A stretch of DNA of 64,000 nucleotides from Rhizobium sp. CG5. Lineage in GTDB: Bacteria; Pseudomonadota; Alphaproteobacteria; Rhizobiales; Rhizobiaceae. The notes beneath the pieces are model-generated. The model ran no database searches. It was not told the DNA's origin and saw only the letters and a list, made by a program, of their open reading frames with translations. Location: NCBI RefSeq assembly GCF_023701945.1, contig NZ_JABAEF010000014.1, positions 62,001 to 126,000 on the forward strand, written 5' to 3'. Position 1 is the first letter of the stretch; each line of letters begins with the position of its first letter. Of this stretch, positions 16,314 to 24,988 are shown one piece after another. A program made the position numbers and the translations under genes.

Positions 16314-17804
16314 ATGGTCAAACAGCATGTCGAGAGCGCCATCAACGGCAAGATCCGCTGCGATGCCTGTCCCGTCATGTGCTACATCGCCGATGGCCGG
16401 TCAGGGGCCTGCGACCGTTACGCGAATGTCGCCGGAGACCTGATCCGCGTCGATCCGCTGACGGTGATCGAAGCCACCCTCTCGGACGGCGGCAAGGTCG
16501 TTCCGTTCATGACAGACAGCCAGGGCGAATGGGACGGAGACATCGTCCATTCCGCCCGGCATTTCGTGACCGCCGTCGGTGCCGGCACGACCTATCCCGA
16601 CTACAAGCCTGCCCCCTTCATCGTTTCGCAGAAACAGGACGGCATCGACATGGTGACCGTGGTCACCGAAGGCATTTTCAGCTATTGCGGCGCCAAGGTG
16701 AAGATCGATACCGACCGTTTCCTAGGCCCTGAATCAGCCGCCGTCCGGGTCGAGGGCGAGCCGATCGGCCATGTGATGACCGGCGAATACGGCTCGCAGA
16801 TGCTGTCGCTTGGCGGAGTCCATCATTTGACCGGCGGCTCCAAGAAGGAAGGCCGCGTCACCTGCGACGCTCTGCTGCAACTCTGTAATCGCGAAGCCGT
16901 CGAAATGACGATCGACGGCGGGTCAAGCCTCATCGTCAAGGCCGGCACCGCGCCGATCATCAATGGTGTCGAGGAACAACGCATGCGCGTTGGCTGCGGC
17001 TCGGCCACCATCGGCATGTTCGCCAAGCAATGGCTTGGCCATGTCGACGAGGTCGTCGTCGTCGACGATCATATCACCGGCGTACTATCCGAACACCAGG
17101 CCGGCAAGCTGCTTAATGTCCAGCCGACCGGCATCAAGATCAAGGGGCGCCGCTCGACGCCCGGCCGCTATTTCCAGGTCGCCGAACCCGGCACCGGCTG
17201 GGGCGGCACCAATATCTCCGATCCGCTGTCGATCATCGGCGATTTTGATCAAAAGACAGCTTATCCCGGCCTTCGTATGCTGATGGTCTCGACCACCGGC
17301 GAACAGTTCGGCTATTACGTGCTGGATGAAAATCTTGTTCCCATCCTGCAATCGACCCTGCCAGCCCCGCTGCAGCAATCGGTCGAGATCATTGCCGAAA
17401 ACTGCGAACCGGCGCTGGCCTCCGTGCTCTTCATGGGCGGTGCAGGCGGCAGCCTCCGTGCCGGCGTCACCACCAATCCGGTCCGCCTTACCCGTTCAGT
17501 CAAGGACGCCCTTACCCATGTCTCCTGCGGCGGCGCACCGGCCTATGTCTGGCCGGGTGGCGGCATCACCGTCATGGCGGATGTGATGGACATGCCCAGC
17601 AATTCCTTCGGCTATGTGCCGACCCCCGCCCTGGTCGCCCCCATCGAATTCACCATGCGTCGCACCGACTATCAGGCGCTGGGCGGTCATATGGAGGCCA
17701 TCGTGCCGATCGAAGAGGCGCTGAGCCTCGCCGAGCGCAAGCTGGCACCGGTCGCGGACCGCGCCTGGCCGACCGATGGCCGCAATTTCAGGTGGGGCGC
17801 ATGA
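16314..17804 (+). CDS. 6-hydroxynicotinate-reductase-like iron-sulfur protein
   Basis: A 496-residue protein. Near the N-terminus four cysteines (Cys16, Cys19, Cys23, Cys33; CDACPVMC then C) form a likely iron-sulfur site. Later blocks such as GGVHHLTGGSKKEGRV and ISCGG-like glycine-rich segments are shared with proteins annotated as 6-hydroxynicotinate reductase. The clostridial enzyme reduces 6-hydroxynicotinate to 1,4,5,6-tetrahydro-6-oxonicotinate. I chose the ATG at 16314 because AGGAGG lies 6 bases upstream; the frame is open 47 codons further back, across the operator. It heads an operon with the UPF0280 and AA_synth genes. The substrate is inferred from family naming and the NicAB-like genes. 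Confidence 0.75.
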   Translation: MVKQHVESAINGKIRCDACPVMCYIADGRSGACDRYANVAGDLIRVDPLTVIEATLSDGGKVVPFMTDSQGEWDGDIVHSARHFVTAVGAGTTYPDYKPAPFIVSQKQDGIDMVTVVTEGIFSYCGAKVKIDTDRFLGPESAAVRVEGEPIGHVMTGEYGSQMLSLGGVHHLTGGSKKEGRVTCDALLQLCNREAVEMTIDGGSSLIVKAGTAPIINGVEEQRMRVGCGSATIGMFAKQWLGHVDEVVVVDDHITGVLSEHQAGKLLNVQPTGIKIKGRRSTPGRYFQVAEPGTGWGGTNISDPLSIIGDFDQKTAYPGLRMLMVSTTGEQFGYYVLDENLVPILQSTLPAPLQQSVEIIAENCEPALASVLFMGGAGGSLRAGVTTNPVRLTRSVKDALTHVSCGGAPAYVWPGGGITVMADVMDMPSNSFGYVPTPALVAPIEFTMRRTDYQALGGHMEAIVPIEEALSLAERKLAPVADRAWPTDGRNFRWGA

Positions 17805-17820
17805 TGACGCGCGAGCCTTC

Positions 17821-18753
17821 ATGACCGGCCCCACAGCCAGCTTTATCGACCATGACCCGAACGGCCGGCTGCATCTGCAGCACGGGCCGATCGACCTGAT
17901 CATCGGCGTCGATGGCGCCATTTCACTGGAGCTGGAAGCTTACTTTCGCGCCCACGCCTTCGCCCATGCCAACCGCCGTTTTCGCACGGTTCTGGACGAG
18001 TTGATGGCAGAACTGCCACTGCTGAAAAGCCAGGCGCTGACCGGCTGTGCCTTGCCGCAAGGGCAGATCGCCAAGCGCATGATGACAGCCGTGCTTCCCT
18101 TTGCGGACACGGGCTTCATCACGCCGATGGCAGCCGTTGCCGGTGCGGTGGCAGACGAAGTCCTCGCCGCCATGCTGGCGAGCTTCGACGGCCAGGAGCG
18201 GCCGCGGCGGATCTATGTCAACAATGGCGGCGACATCGCCCTGCATCTCGATGAGCAGGCGGATTTTCGTATCCGAATGGCGCGCGAAGACGGCGCGCAT
18301 CTCGGCGATTTCGCGGTGGATGCCGCAAGCCCGACCCGCGGCATCGCCACCAGCGGCCGCGGCGGACGCAGCCTGTCGATGGGCATTGCCGATTCGGTGA
18401 CGGTGCTGGCATCGAATGCCGCCGCCGCCGATGCGGCCGCGACGATCGTTGCCAACGCGGTCGATCTGCCCGGCCATGCCGCCGTGCAGCGCCTGCCGGC
18501 CAATCGGGTTGTCGATGACAGCGATCTCGGCGCCCGGCTGGTGACCGTCGATTGCGGCGATCTGAGCGATGCCGAGGTGACCGCGGCACTCGACGCCGGT
18601 GGCGCCAAGGCACAGAGCCTGATGACGCAGGGACTGGTGCATCGCGCCGGGCTGTTCCTGAAATCCCAGGGCCATCTGGTCACCGCCGATCTCGAGACCA
18701 TTGCCATGCCGGCTCGGTCCGGTCCCCTTCTGGAGAGCAAACGTTATGCCTGA
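17821..18753 (+). CDS. UPF0280-family protein (ApbE superfamily)
   Basis: A 310-residue protein with the glycine-rich blocks YVNNGGDIALHL (about residues 138-149) and GIATSGRGGRSLSMGIADSV, typical of UPF0280 (COG2122), which belongs to the same superfamily as the flavin transferase ApbE. ApbE attaches FMN covalently to proteins, so a role in flavinylating or maturing the neighbouring reductase is a reasonable guess, not an established fact. It starts 16 bases after the reductase stop; ATG 17821 is the first workable start in frame, with only a weak ribosome site. It overlaps the next gene by eight bases. Confidence 0.8.
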   Translation: MTGPTASFIDHDPNGRLHLQHGPIDLIIGVDGAISLELEAYFRAHAFAHANRRFRTVLDELMAELPLLKSQALTGCALPQGQIAKRMMTAVLPFADTGFITPMAAVAGAVADEVLAAMLASFDGQERPRRIYVNNGGDIALHLDEQADFRIRMAREDGAHLGDFAVDAASPTRGIATSGRGGRSLSMGIADSVTVLASNAAAADAAATIVANAVDLPGHAAVQRLPANRVVDDSDLGARLVTVDCGDLSDAEVTAALDAGGAKAQSLMTQGLVHRAGLFLKSQGHLVTADLETIAMPARSGPLLESKRYA

Positions 18754-19330
18754 ACCGAAGATCCGCAAATTCCTGACCATCACCGAGGACATCTATCACG
18801 AAGGCGGCAAGCCGGTCGAAACGCCCCTGAAGCGCGGTGCGATCCTCGCCGTCATCGAGAACCCCTTTGCCGGCAGCTATCACGAAGAGATCGCCGGTTT
18901 CATGAAGGATCTGGAGCCGCTCGGCCTGATGATGGCCAACCGGCTGATCGAGGCGCTCGGCGGCGACAAAACCGATATCCAGGGTTATGGCAAGGGCGCC
19001 ATTGTCGGCCAGGCCGGCGAGCTGGAACATGGCGCGCTCTGGCATGTGCCGGGCGGCTATGCCATGCGCGAAGCATTGGGCGATGCCAAGGCCATCGTGC
19101 CCTCCACCAAGAAGGTCGGCGTTCCCGGCACACGGCTTGATGTGCCCGTCACCCATATCAACGCCTCCTATGTGCGCAGCCATTTCGACGCCATGGAAGT
19201 CGGCATTCCGGATGCGCCGCGCGCCAACGAGATCATCCTCGCCCTGGTCATGACCACCGGCGCCCGCGTTCATGCCCGCGTTGGTGGGTTGAAGGCCGAC
19301 GATATCAAGGGCGAGGACGGCCTGCGGTGA
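18746..19330 (+). CDS. AA_synth-family protein (DUF1185), copy 1
   Basis: A 194-residue protein of the PF06684 amino acid synthesis family, whose biochemical function is not settled. Visible blocks are ENPFAGSYHEEI near residue 38, GYGKGAIVGQAGELEHG in the middle and DAPRANEIILALVMTTGARV towards the end. The ATG at 18746 has a GGAGAG ribosome site inside the end of the UPF0280 gene. The following gene is a close paralogue of identical length and starts in a GTGA overlap, so the two were probably made by tandem duplication and may form a hetero-oligomer. Confidence 0.85.
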   Translation: MPEPKIRKFLTITEDIYHEGGKPVETPLKRGAILAVIENPFAGSYHEEIAGFMKDLEPLGLMMANRLIEALGGDKTDIQGYGKGAIVGQAGELEHGALWHVPGGYAMREALGDAKAIVPSTKKVGVPGTRLDVPVTHINASYVRSHFDAMEVGIPDAPRANEIILALVMTTGARVHARVGGLKADDIKGEDGLR

Positions 19331-19911
19331 AGGCGGAAATCCGCAAGCTCGCCACCTTCGTTGAAGAGGTCCATAGCGAGATGGGACGCCCCGTCTCGCC
19401 GCCGACCCGCAAGGCCGCCGCCGTTGCCGTCATCCGCAACCCCTTCGCCGGCACCTATGTCGAGGACCTGACGCTTTTGATGGAGATGGGCGCGGAACTG
19501 GGCGATCTGCTCGGCCGCCGTTGCGTCGCCGCGCTCGGCATCGCGCCTGAGACCGCCGAAAGCTATGGCAAGGCGGCCATGGTCGGCGAGAATGGCGAGC
19601 TGGAACATGCCGCAGCCCTCCTCCACCCTAGCATGGGCAAGCCGCTGCGCGAAGCCGTGCATCACGGCGCAGCCCTGGTGCCCTCCTCCAAGAAACGCGG
19701 CGGACCGGGGCAGGTTCTCGACATCCCGCTCGGCCACAAGGATGCAGCCTTCGTGCGCTCCCATTTCGACGGCATGGAAGTGACGCTCAACGATGCGCCG
19801 CGTGCCAACGAGATCATGGTCGCAGTGGTCGTGACCGATAGCGGCCGGCCACTGGCCAGGGTCGGCGGGCTCAAAGCCTCGGAGATCGAAGGCAAGGACG
19901 GGCTGCGCTGA
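19327..19911 (+). CDS. AA_synth-family protein (DUF1185), copy 2
   Basis: A 194-residue paralogue of the gene just upstream, with the same blocks (RNPFAGTYVEDL, SYGKAAMVGENGELEHAA, DAPRANEIMVAVVVTDSGRP). It starts with GTG at 19327, overlapping the previous stop by four bases. The conserved His after GELE is kept in both copies while flanking residues differ (GALWHVPGGYAM in copy 1, AALLHPSMGKPL in copy 2), which hints at specialised subunits or diverged substrates. Function unknown; context points to catabolism of the same compound as the reductase. Confidence 0.85.
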   Translation: MKAEIRKLATFVEEVHSEMGRPVSPPTRKAAAVAVIRNPFAGTYVEDLTLLMEMGAELGDLLGRRCVAALGIAPETAESYGKAAMVGENGELEHAAALLHPSMGKPLREAVHHGAALVPSSKKRGGPGQVLDIPLGHKDAAFVRSHFDGMEVTLNDAPRANEIMVAVVVTDSGRPLARVGGLKASEIEGKDGLR

Positions 19912-19922
19912 CAGCAAAACCG

Positions 19923-19950
19923 TTGACAGGCCAAAACTTGCGCTCATAAT
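19923..19950 (+). promoter_or_regulatory. Sigma-70-type promoter of hyuAB
   Basis: TTGACA (19923-19928), 16 bases, CATAAT (19945-19950). The operator copy at 19950-19967 starts at the last base of the -10 box, the same geometry as at the reductase promoter. Confidence 0.7.
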
Positions 19951-19967
19951 CGTTCGTACACAAACAA
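19950..19967 (+). promoter_or_regulatory. MarR-type operator copy 3
   Basis: TCGTTCGTACACAAACAA matches copy 1 at 16 of 18 positions and lies directly downstream of the hyuAB -10 box, 18 bases before the hyuA start codon. Confidence 0.7.
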
Positions 19968-19984
19968 TAAAAACGGGAACCGCA

Positions 19985-22060
19985 GTGTCTGAGCAAAACG
20001 AGAATACGCCCGGAATCCAGTCGCAGGTGGCCGGCATCGACGTCGGCGGCACCTTTACCGATCTGGTGCTGTTTGATGCGGAGAACGGCACCGTGCGCCT
20101 TGCCAAGGTTCCGACGACCCTCGACAATCAGGCGACCGGGGTCCTGAATGCCCTCGACGCAGCGCAAGCCGATATCGCAGCCCTCGACCTGATCGTGCAT
20201 GGCACCACGACGACGACCAACGCCGTTCTCGAGCGCCATCTCTGCAAGACGGGCCTGATCACAACGATGGGCTTCCGCGACGTGCTGGAGCTTGGCCGCC
20301 GCACCCGGCCGCAGCCCTATGGCATGAAAGGCGAATTCAAGCCGATCATCACCCGCGACCTCAGGCTGGAAATCCCCGAGCGCATGGATGCGAGCGGCAA
20401 AGTGCTGGTGACGCTCGATGAGGACGCTTTGCGCGGCGCGCTACAGGTCCTGATCGACAAGGACTGCGAATCCCTCGTCATCCACTTCCTGCATGCCTAC
20501 GCCAACCCCGCCCATGAATTGCGCGCTGGCGAGATCGCGAAAGAAATGTGGCCGAACGGCAATATCACCCTTGGCCATGCCCTTTTGTCGGAAAGCCGCG
20601 AATTCGAGCGCGGCGTGACCGCTGCCGTCAATGCCTCCGTCCAGCCGCTGCTGCGCCGCTACGTCGAGCGGCTTGCCGATCAACTGGCCAGCCGCGGTTA
20701 TCGCCACGACGTTCTTGTCATGAACGGCAATGGCGGCATGGTCTCGGCCCGCCATGTGGCAAATGAAGCCGCCAAGACGGTGATGTCCGGCCCGGCCTCC
20801 GGCGTCATGGCGGCCGCCTATACCGGCCGGCGCGCCGGCATGCCGGATCTCATCACCTATGACATGGGCGGCACATCAACGGATGTGGCGCTGATCCGCA
20901 ACGCCGAGCCCGCCGTCTCCAACGAGATCGAGGTGGAATATGCCATGCCGATCCATGTGCCGATGGTCGATGTGCGCACGGTCGGCGCCGGCGGCGGCTC
21001 GATTGCCCGGATCACCGCAGCCGGTCTTTTGCAGGTTGGCCCCGACAGCGCCGGCGCCTCGCCCGGCCCGATCTGCTACGGCCGCGGCGGCACCCGGCCG
21101 ACCATCTCGGATGCCAACCTGCTGCTCGGCCGCCTTGATCCCGGCCGGCTGAATTCCGTTCCGGGCGGCATGTCGCTTGACCATGTCAAAGGCATTTTCG
21201 AACGGGATCTCGGCGCGCCGCTCGGGCTGGACGCGACAGCTGCGGCTGCGGCCGTCATCCGCGTCGCCAATGCCCGCATGGCCGATGCCGTGCGCATGGT
21301 TTCCGTCAGCCTTGGCGAAGACCCCCGCGACTTCGCGCTCTTTGCCTTTGGCGGCGCCGGTCCGCTGCATGCAACGGCGATCGCCCGTGAACTGGGCATT
21401 CCCAAGGTACTGGCGCCGTCGCGCCCCGGCATCACCAATGCGCTCGGCTGCGTGGTGGCGGATCTGCGCCACGATTTCGTCAATACGGTCAACCGCCCGC
21501 TCTCCGTCGTCGATATCGATGCGGTGCATGCGCTCTTTGCCCGCCAGTCGGAAGAGGGCCGCCGGCTGATCGACAAGGAAGCCGTCGCCATCCGCGAAAT
21601 CCGCGAGATCTGCTCGGTAGACATGCAGTTCATCGGCCAGACCCACCTGCTGCGCGTTCCCCTGCCCGGACCGGTGCCGACCCTCAATGAGCTCCAGACG
21701 CGCTTCGAAGAGGCTTACTTTCAGCGCTTCCATGTCGAACTGCCGGAGATCCGCGCCAGCCTGGTCAATGTCAACACCTCGGTCATCGGCCGTCGCGCTG
21801 AGATCGATCTGTCGCTGCTGATCGATCCGACAGGACGTAAGCAGACACTAACCGAGGCGCAAACCGGCACCCGCTCCGTCTGGTTCGACGCCTGGCATCA
21901 GACGCCGATCTACTGGCGCGATTTCCTGCCGCTCGATGCAGTGATCGAAGGACCCGCGATCGTCGAGCAGATGGACACCACCATCCTGATCGAGCCTGGC
22001 GACAGTGCCGCCCAGGATCGCGACGGCAATATCATCATCACCATCGGAGGCCGCCTGTGA
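19985..22060 (+). CDS. hyuA: Hydantoinase/oxoprolinase subunit A (HyuA family)
   Basis: The 691-residue protein has the ATP-binding actin-like motifs of the family: DVGGTFTDLVLFD at about residues 19-31 and YDMGGTSTDVALI near 294-306, followed by the VRTVGAGGGSIA block. HyuA proteins hydrolyse ATP to activate the carbonyl of a cyclic amide, and HyuB completes ring opening; members act on N-methylhydantoin, 5-oxoproline and related lactams. Translation starts at a GTG (19985). It has its own promoter and operator, so it can be induced with the reductase operon. In this context it could open the lactam made by ring reduction, replacing the enamidase of the clostridial nicotinate pathway. Confidence 0.92.
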   Translation: MSEQNENTPGIQSQVAGIDVGGTFTDLVLFDAENGTVRLAKVPTTLDNQATGVLNALDAAQADIAALDLIVHGTTTTTNAVLERHLCKTGLITTMGFRDVLELGRRTRPQPYGMKGEFKPIITRDLRLEIPERMDASGKVLVTLDEDALRGALQVLIDKDCESLVIHFLHAYANPAHELRAGEIAKEMWPNGNITLGHALLSESREFERGVTAAVNASVQPLLRRYVERLADQLASRGYRHDVLVMNGNGGMVSARHVANEAAKTVMSGPASGVMAAAYTGRRAGMPDLITYDMGGTSTDVALIRNAEPAVSNEIEVEYAMPIHVPMVDVRTVGAGGGSIARITAAGLLQVGPDSAGASPGPICYGRGGTRPTISDANLLLGRLDPGRLNSVPGGMSLDHVKGIFERDLGAPLGLDATAAAAAVIRVANARMADAVRMVSVSLGEDPRDFALFAFGGAGPLHATAIARELGIPKVLAPSRPGITNALGCVVADLRHDFVNTVNRPLSVVDIDAVHALFARQSEEGRRLIDKEAVAIREIREICSVDMQFIGQTHLLRVPLPGPVPTLNELQTRFEEAYFQRFHVELPEIRASLVNVNTSVIGRRAEIDLSLLIDPTGRKQTLTEAQTGTRSVWFDAWHQTPIYWRDFLPLDAVIEGPAIVEQMDTTILIEPGDSAAQDRDGNIIITIGGRL

Positions 22061-23799
22061 GCATCGATCCGATCACCCTCTCCGTCATCCAGTCCGGCCT
22101 GCAGCAGGTCTGCGACGAGATGGACCTGACCTTTTCGCGCGCCGCCTTCTCGCCGGTGATTGCCGAGGCCAATGACCGCTCCGACGGCATTTATTCCGCC
22201 GTCGATGGATCGCTGATCGCGCAGGGGCTGACCGGCCTGCCGGTCTTCGTCGGCACGATGCAATATTCCACCCGCACGCTGATCGAGATGATTGCCGCCG
22301 GCAAGGCCGCCGAACCGAAACCGGGCGACATCTATATCGTCAACGATCCCTATCTCGGCGGCACCCATCTGATGGATGTGCGCTTCGCCATGCCGGTCTA
22401 CCGCGATGGCAAGATCTTCTGCTGGCTGTCCAATACCGGCCATTGGCCCGATACCGGCGGCGCCGTTCCGGGCGGCTTTTCGGCCTCGGCCACCTCGGTG
22501 GAACAGGAAGGCCTGCGCCTGCCGCCGGTTCGCCTCTTCAAGCAGGGCAAGCTCGACACCGAAATCTACGCGATCATCTGCTCCAACATCCGCGTCTCGG
22601 AGCAGCGCATCGGCGACGTGAAGGCCCAGGCCGCGGCGCTGCTGGTCGGCGAACAGCGCCTCGCCCGCATTCTCGACCGTTACGGCGACGACACCGTGAC
22701 GGAGGCGATCGCCGAATTGCGGGTGCGCGCCGCCGAACAGATGCGGGCCAATATCAAGCTTATCCCGGAGGGGACCTATCACTCGACCGCCTATGTCGAT
22801 AGCGACGGTGTGGTCAACGAACCGCTGGAGATCCGCCTCGCCATCAAGGCCAAGGACGGCGAACTCGATTTCGATTTCACCGGCTCGTCAAAACCCTGCA
22901 TCGGCCCGATGAACTCCGTGCTGGCAACGACCCTGTCCTCCGTCTATCTCGCCATGCGCCACATCTTCCCCGATGTGCCGATCAGCGCCGGCGCTTTTGA
23001 GCCCCTGAAGGTCAAGCGGCCGGAAGGCACCTTCCTGGATGCGCAATATCCCCGACCTGTCTCGGGATGTGCTGCCGAAGTCAGCCAGCGGATCGCCGAA
23101 GCCGTCTTTGCCGCCCTGGTCGAAGCCCTGCCGGATCGCGTCACCGCATCGCCGGCCGGCAGTTCCGGCAATTTCGCGCTCGGCGGCCATGATCCGGACC
23201 GCAATCGCGGCTACGTCATGTACCAGATCTCCGGCGGCGGTTACGGCGGCAATGCCGATCACGACGGTCTGGCCAATGGCTGCTCGACCATCGGCATTTC
23301 CAAGGCACCACCGGTCGAGATCATGGAGCAGCAGTTCCCCGTTCTCTACCATCGCTATGCGCTACGCGAAGGGTCCGGCGGTGCCGGCCACCATCGCGGC
23401 GGCTTCGGCCTCGACTACGAAATCGAACTGCGGCGCGGCGATGCCACGGCGAGCTTCGTCATGGACCACGGCCGCTTCGGCCCGCCGGGCGCTCTCGGCG
23501 GCAAGGATGGCCAGCCCAATACCGTGACCGTCTGGCGCGACGGAATTGCGATGACGCCGGAACATCTGTCGAAGGCGCAGGACATTCCCTTGAAACCCGG
23601 TGATCGGGTGCGCGTGCGGACACCCGGCGGCGGCGGCTATGGCGATCCGCTGACCCGTGACCCGCAGGCCGTGGCCGAAGACGTGCGCCTGGGCCGTTAT
23701 AGCGTGGCGGACGCCGGAGCCCTGTTCGGCGTTGAACTGGATCAGGCCGGAAGACCGGACTTGGCTGCGACCGAAAGGCGGCGCGGGACCACTTGCTAA
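22057..23799 (+). CDS. hyuB: Hydantoinase/oxoprolinase subunit B (HyuB family)
   Basis: The 580-residue protein shows the HyuB blocks SDGIYSAVDGSLIAQG (about residues 44-59), NDPYLGGTHLMDV (about 97-109) and the C-terminal PGGGGYGDPLTRDP. It starts at GTG 22057 in a GTGA overlap with hyuA, so the two subunits are made in equal amounts. With HyuA it forms an ATP-dependent cyclic-amide hydrolase. It is the last gene of the putative N-heterocycle cluster; a 217-base gap with no clear terminator follows. Confidence 0.92.
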   Translation: MSIDPITLSVIQSGLQQVCDEMDLTFSRAAFSPVIAEANDRSDGIYSAVDGSLIAQGLTGLPVFVGTMQYSTRTLIEMIAAGKAAEPKPGDIYIVNDPYLGGTHLMDVRFAMPVYRDGKIFCWLSNTGHWPDTGGAVPGGFSASATSVEQEGLRLPPVRLFKQGKLDTEIYAIICSNIRVSEQRIGDVKAQAAALLVGEQRLARILDRYGDDTVTEAIAELRVRAAEQMRANIKLIPEGTYHSTAYVDSDGVVNEPLEIRLAIKAKDGELDFDFTGSSKPCIGPMNSVLATTLSSVYLAMRHIFPDVPISAGAFEPLKVKRPEGTFLDAQYPRPVSGCAAEVSQRIAEAVFAALVEALPDRVTASPAGSSGNFALGGHDPDRNRGYVMYQISGGGYGGNADHDGLANGCSTIGISKAPPVEIMEQQFPVLYHRYALREGSGGAGHHRGGFGLDYEIELRRGDATASFVMDHGRFGPPGALGGKDGQPNTVTVWRDGIAMTPEHLSKAQDIPLKPGDRVRVRTPGGGGYGDPLTRDPQAVAEDVRLGRYSVADAGALFGVELDQAGRPDLAATERRRGTTC

Positions 23800-24016
23800 A
23801 AGATGGTAAGCAAGCATATCAAGAGTGAGTGTCCGCACTGGCTGGGAACAAGGTCGGTCCTGAGCACGGGCGCCGTCTGATACAGTCCTTTTGCACGGCG
23901 TCCCTATCATGCGTTGCCTGGGATGGAAGGTCGCGGCGGTCATGATTCACGATGCTTTCAGGCACGGGCTGTGATAGGCGGCGCCATCAGATTTTTTTGA
24001 CGACGGCAAAACGATA

Positions 24017-24979
24017 ATGATCAACGAGCACCTCTATTACCTGAGCCGTTACGCTTTGGTAGAACTCAAGCGAACGCTGCATCTGCCGGTCAAGGGCGAT
24101 AAGAAGCACTTCTGCGCCCGTATCATCCGCGGCGTGCGCGCAGGCCGTATTCATCCCGGCACCGTTTTCACAGCGATTGCCCGCCGGGACGGATTCGGGT
24201 CGCAGGTTTTGTCCCGCCTGACGATCCAGGCGACGGCGCGCGACATCGGCGTCGACTATGTCCACACGCCGTTCGGGCACATTGCACACAGCGAGGGCGA
24301 TCCGGACACCTGGAGCGCACGCTGCGAGGCTGCCTTCAATCTCGGAGAAGGCCTGAGACGCCGAGACGAGGTCGATCTCCCCTTGGTGGATTTCCGTGAT
24401 TACGCGCTCCGGCCGGATCTCTGGGCCCACCCGCATATGATCGAGTTCTCGCATTTGTACGAACATTGTGACCGATATCCGGATCTGCTGCGTGATGTCG
24501 TGCGTCCGCAACGATCCGTCAGGCAATTCACAAGTCCGCGCCTGACCCTCGCTGTCCACGTGCGGCGCGGCGACGTCTCTCCGGATATGACCAGCGAACG
24601 TTATGTCAGTGCCGACCGGATCTTTTCCACGGCGATCGCGGCGGAAAAGGCCCTGGCAGCCGCCGGCTTCGAATGCGATATCCACATTTACAGCAATGGC
24701 GACGCGGCCGAGTTTTCTGCCTTTGCAAACCACGGCATGCGGCTGCATCTCGACCTGGGCGCGCTTGAGACATTCGAAGCGATCAAGAAGGCCGATGTGC
24801 TGATGACCGCAAAGAGCACGTTCAGCTACGATGCCGGCCTCTATTCAGACGGACTGGTGATCTATGACAGGTTCCCGCGGCCGCCGCTTTCCGGCTGGGT
24901 CGAGATCGGCAGGAAAGGCGGCTTTGCCGAAGAGGCCTTCCAGCGCGCCCTTGCGCCGCATCTGCCTGCCGGTTCTTAG
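24017..24979 (+). CDS. Fucosyltransferase-like glycosyltransferase
   Basis: A 320-residue protein. The N-terminal half contains ARRDGFGSQVLSRLTIQ and the central part LAVHVRRGDVS, the H-x-R-R-G-D motif of GT11/GT23-type fucosyltransferases that binds the sugar nucleotide. A later segment, LMTAKSTFSYDAGLYSDG, matches the acceptor-proximal S-x-F-S region of this fold. It may decorate a surface polysaccharide; the rhizobial relative NodZ fucosylates Nod factor, but nothing here shows nodulation genes. The start has no good ribosome site. It is convergent with a second glycosyltransferase-like gene (9 bases between stops). Confidence 0.7.
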   Translation: MINEHLYYLSRYALVELKRTLHLPVKGDKKHFCARIIRGVRAGRIHPGTVFTAIARRDGFGSQVLSRLTIQATARDIGVDYVHTPFGHIAHSEGDPDTWSARCEAAFNLGEGLRRRDEVDLPLVDFRDYALRPDLWAHPHMIEFSHLYEHCDRYPDLLRDVVRPQRSVRQFTSPRLTLAVHVRRGDVSPDMTSERYVSADRIFSTAIAAEKALAAAGFECDIHIYSNGDAAEFSAFANHGMRLHLDLGALETFEAIKKADVLMTAKSTFSYDAGLYSDGLVIYDRFPRPPLSGWVEIGRKGGFAEEAFQRALAPHLPAGS

Positions 24980-24988
24980 CGGTATTGG

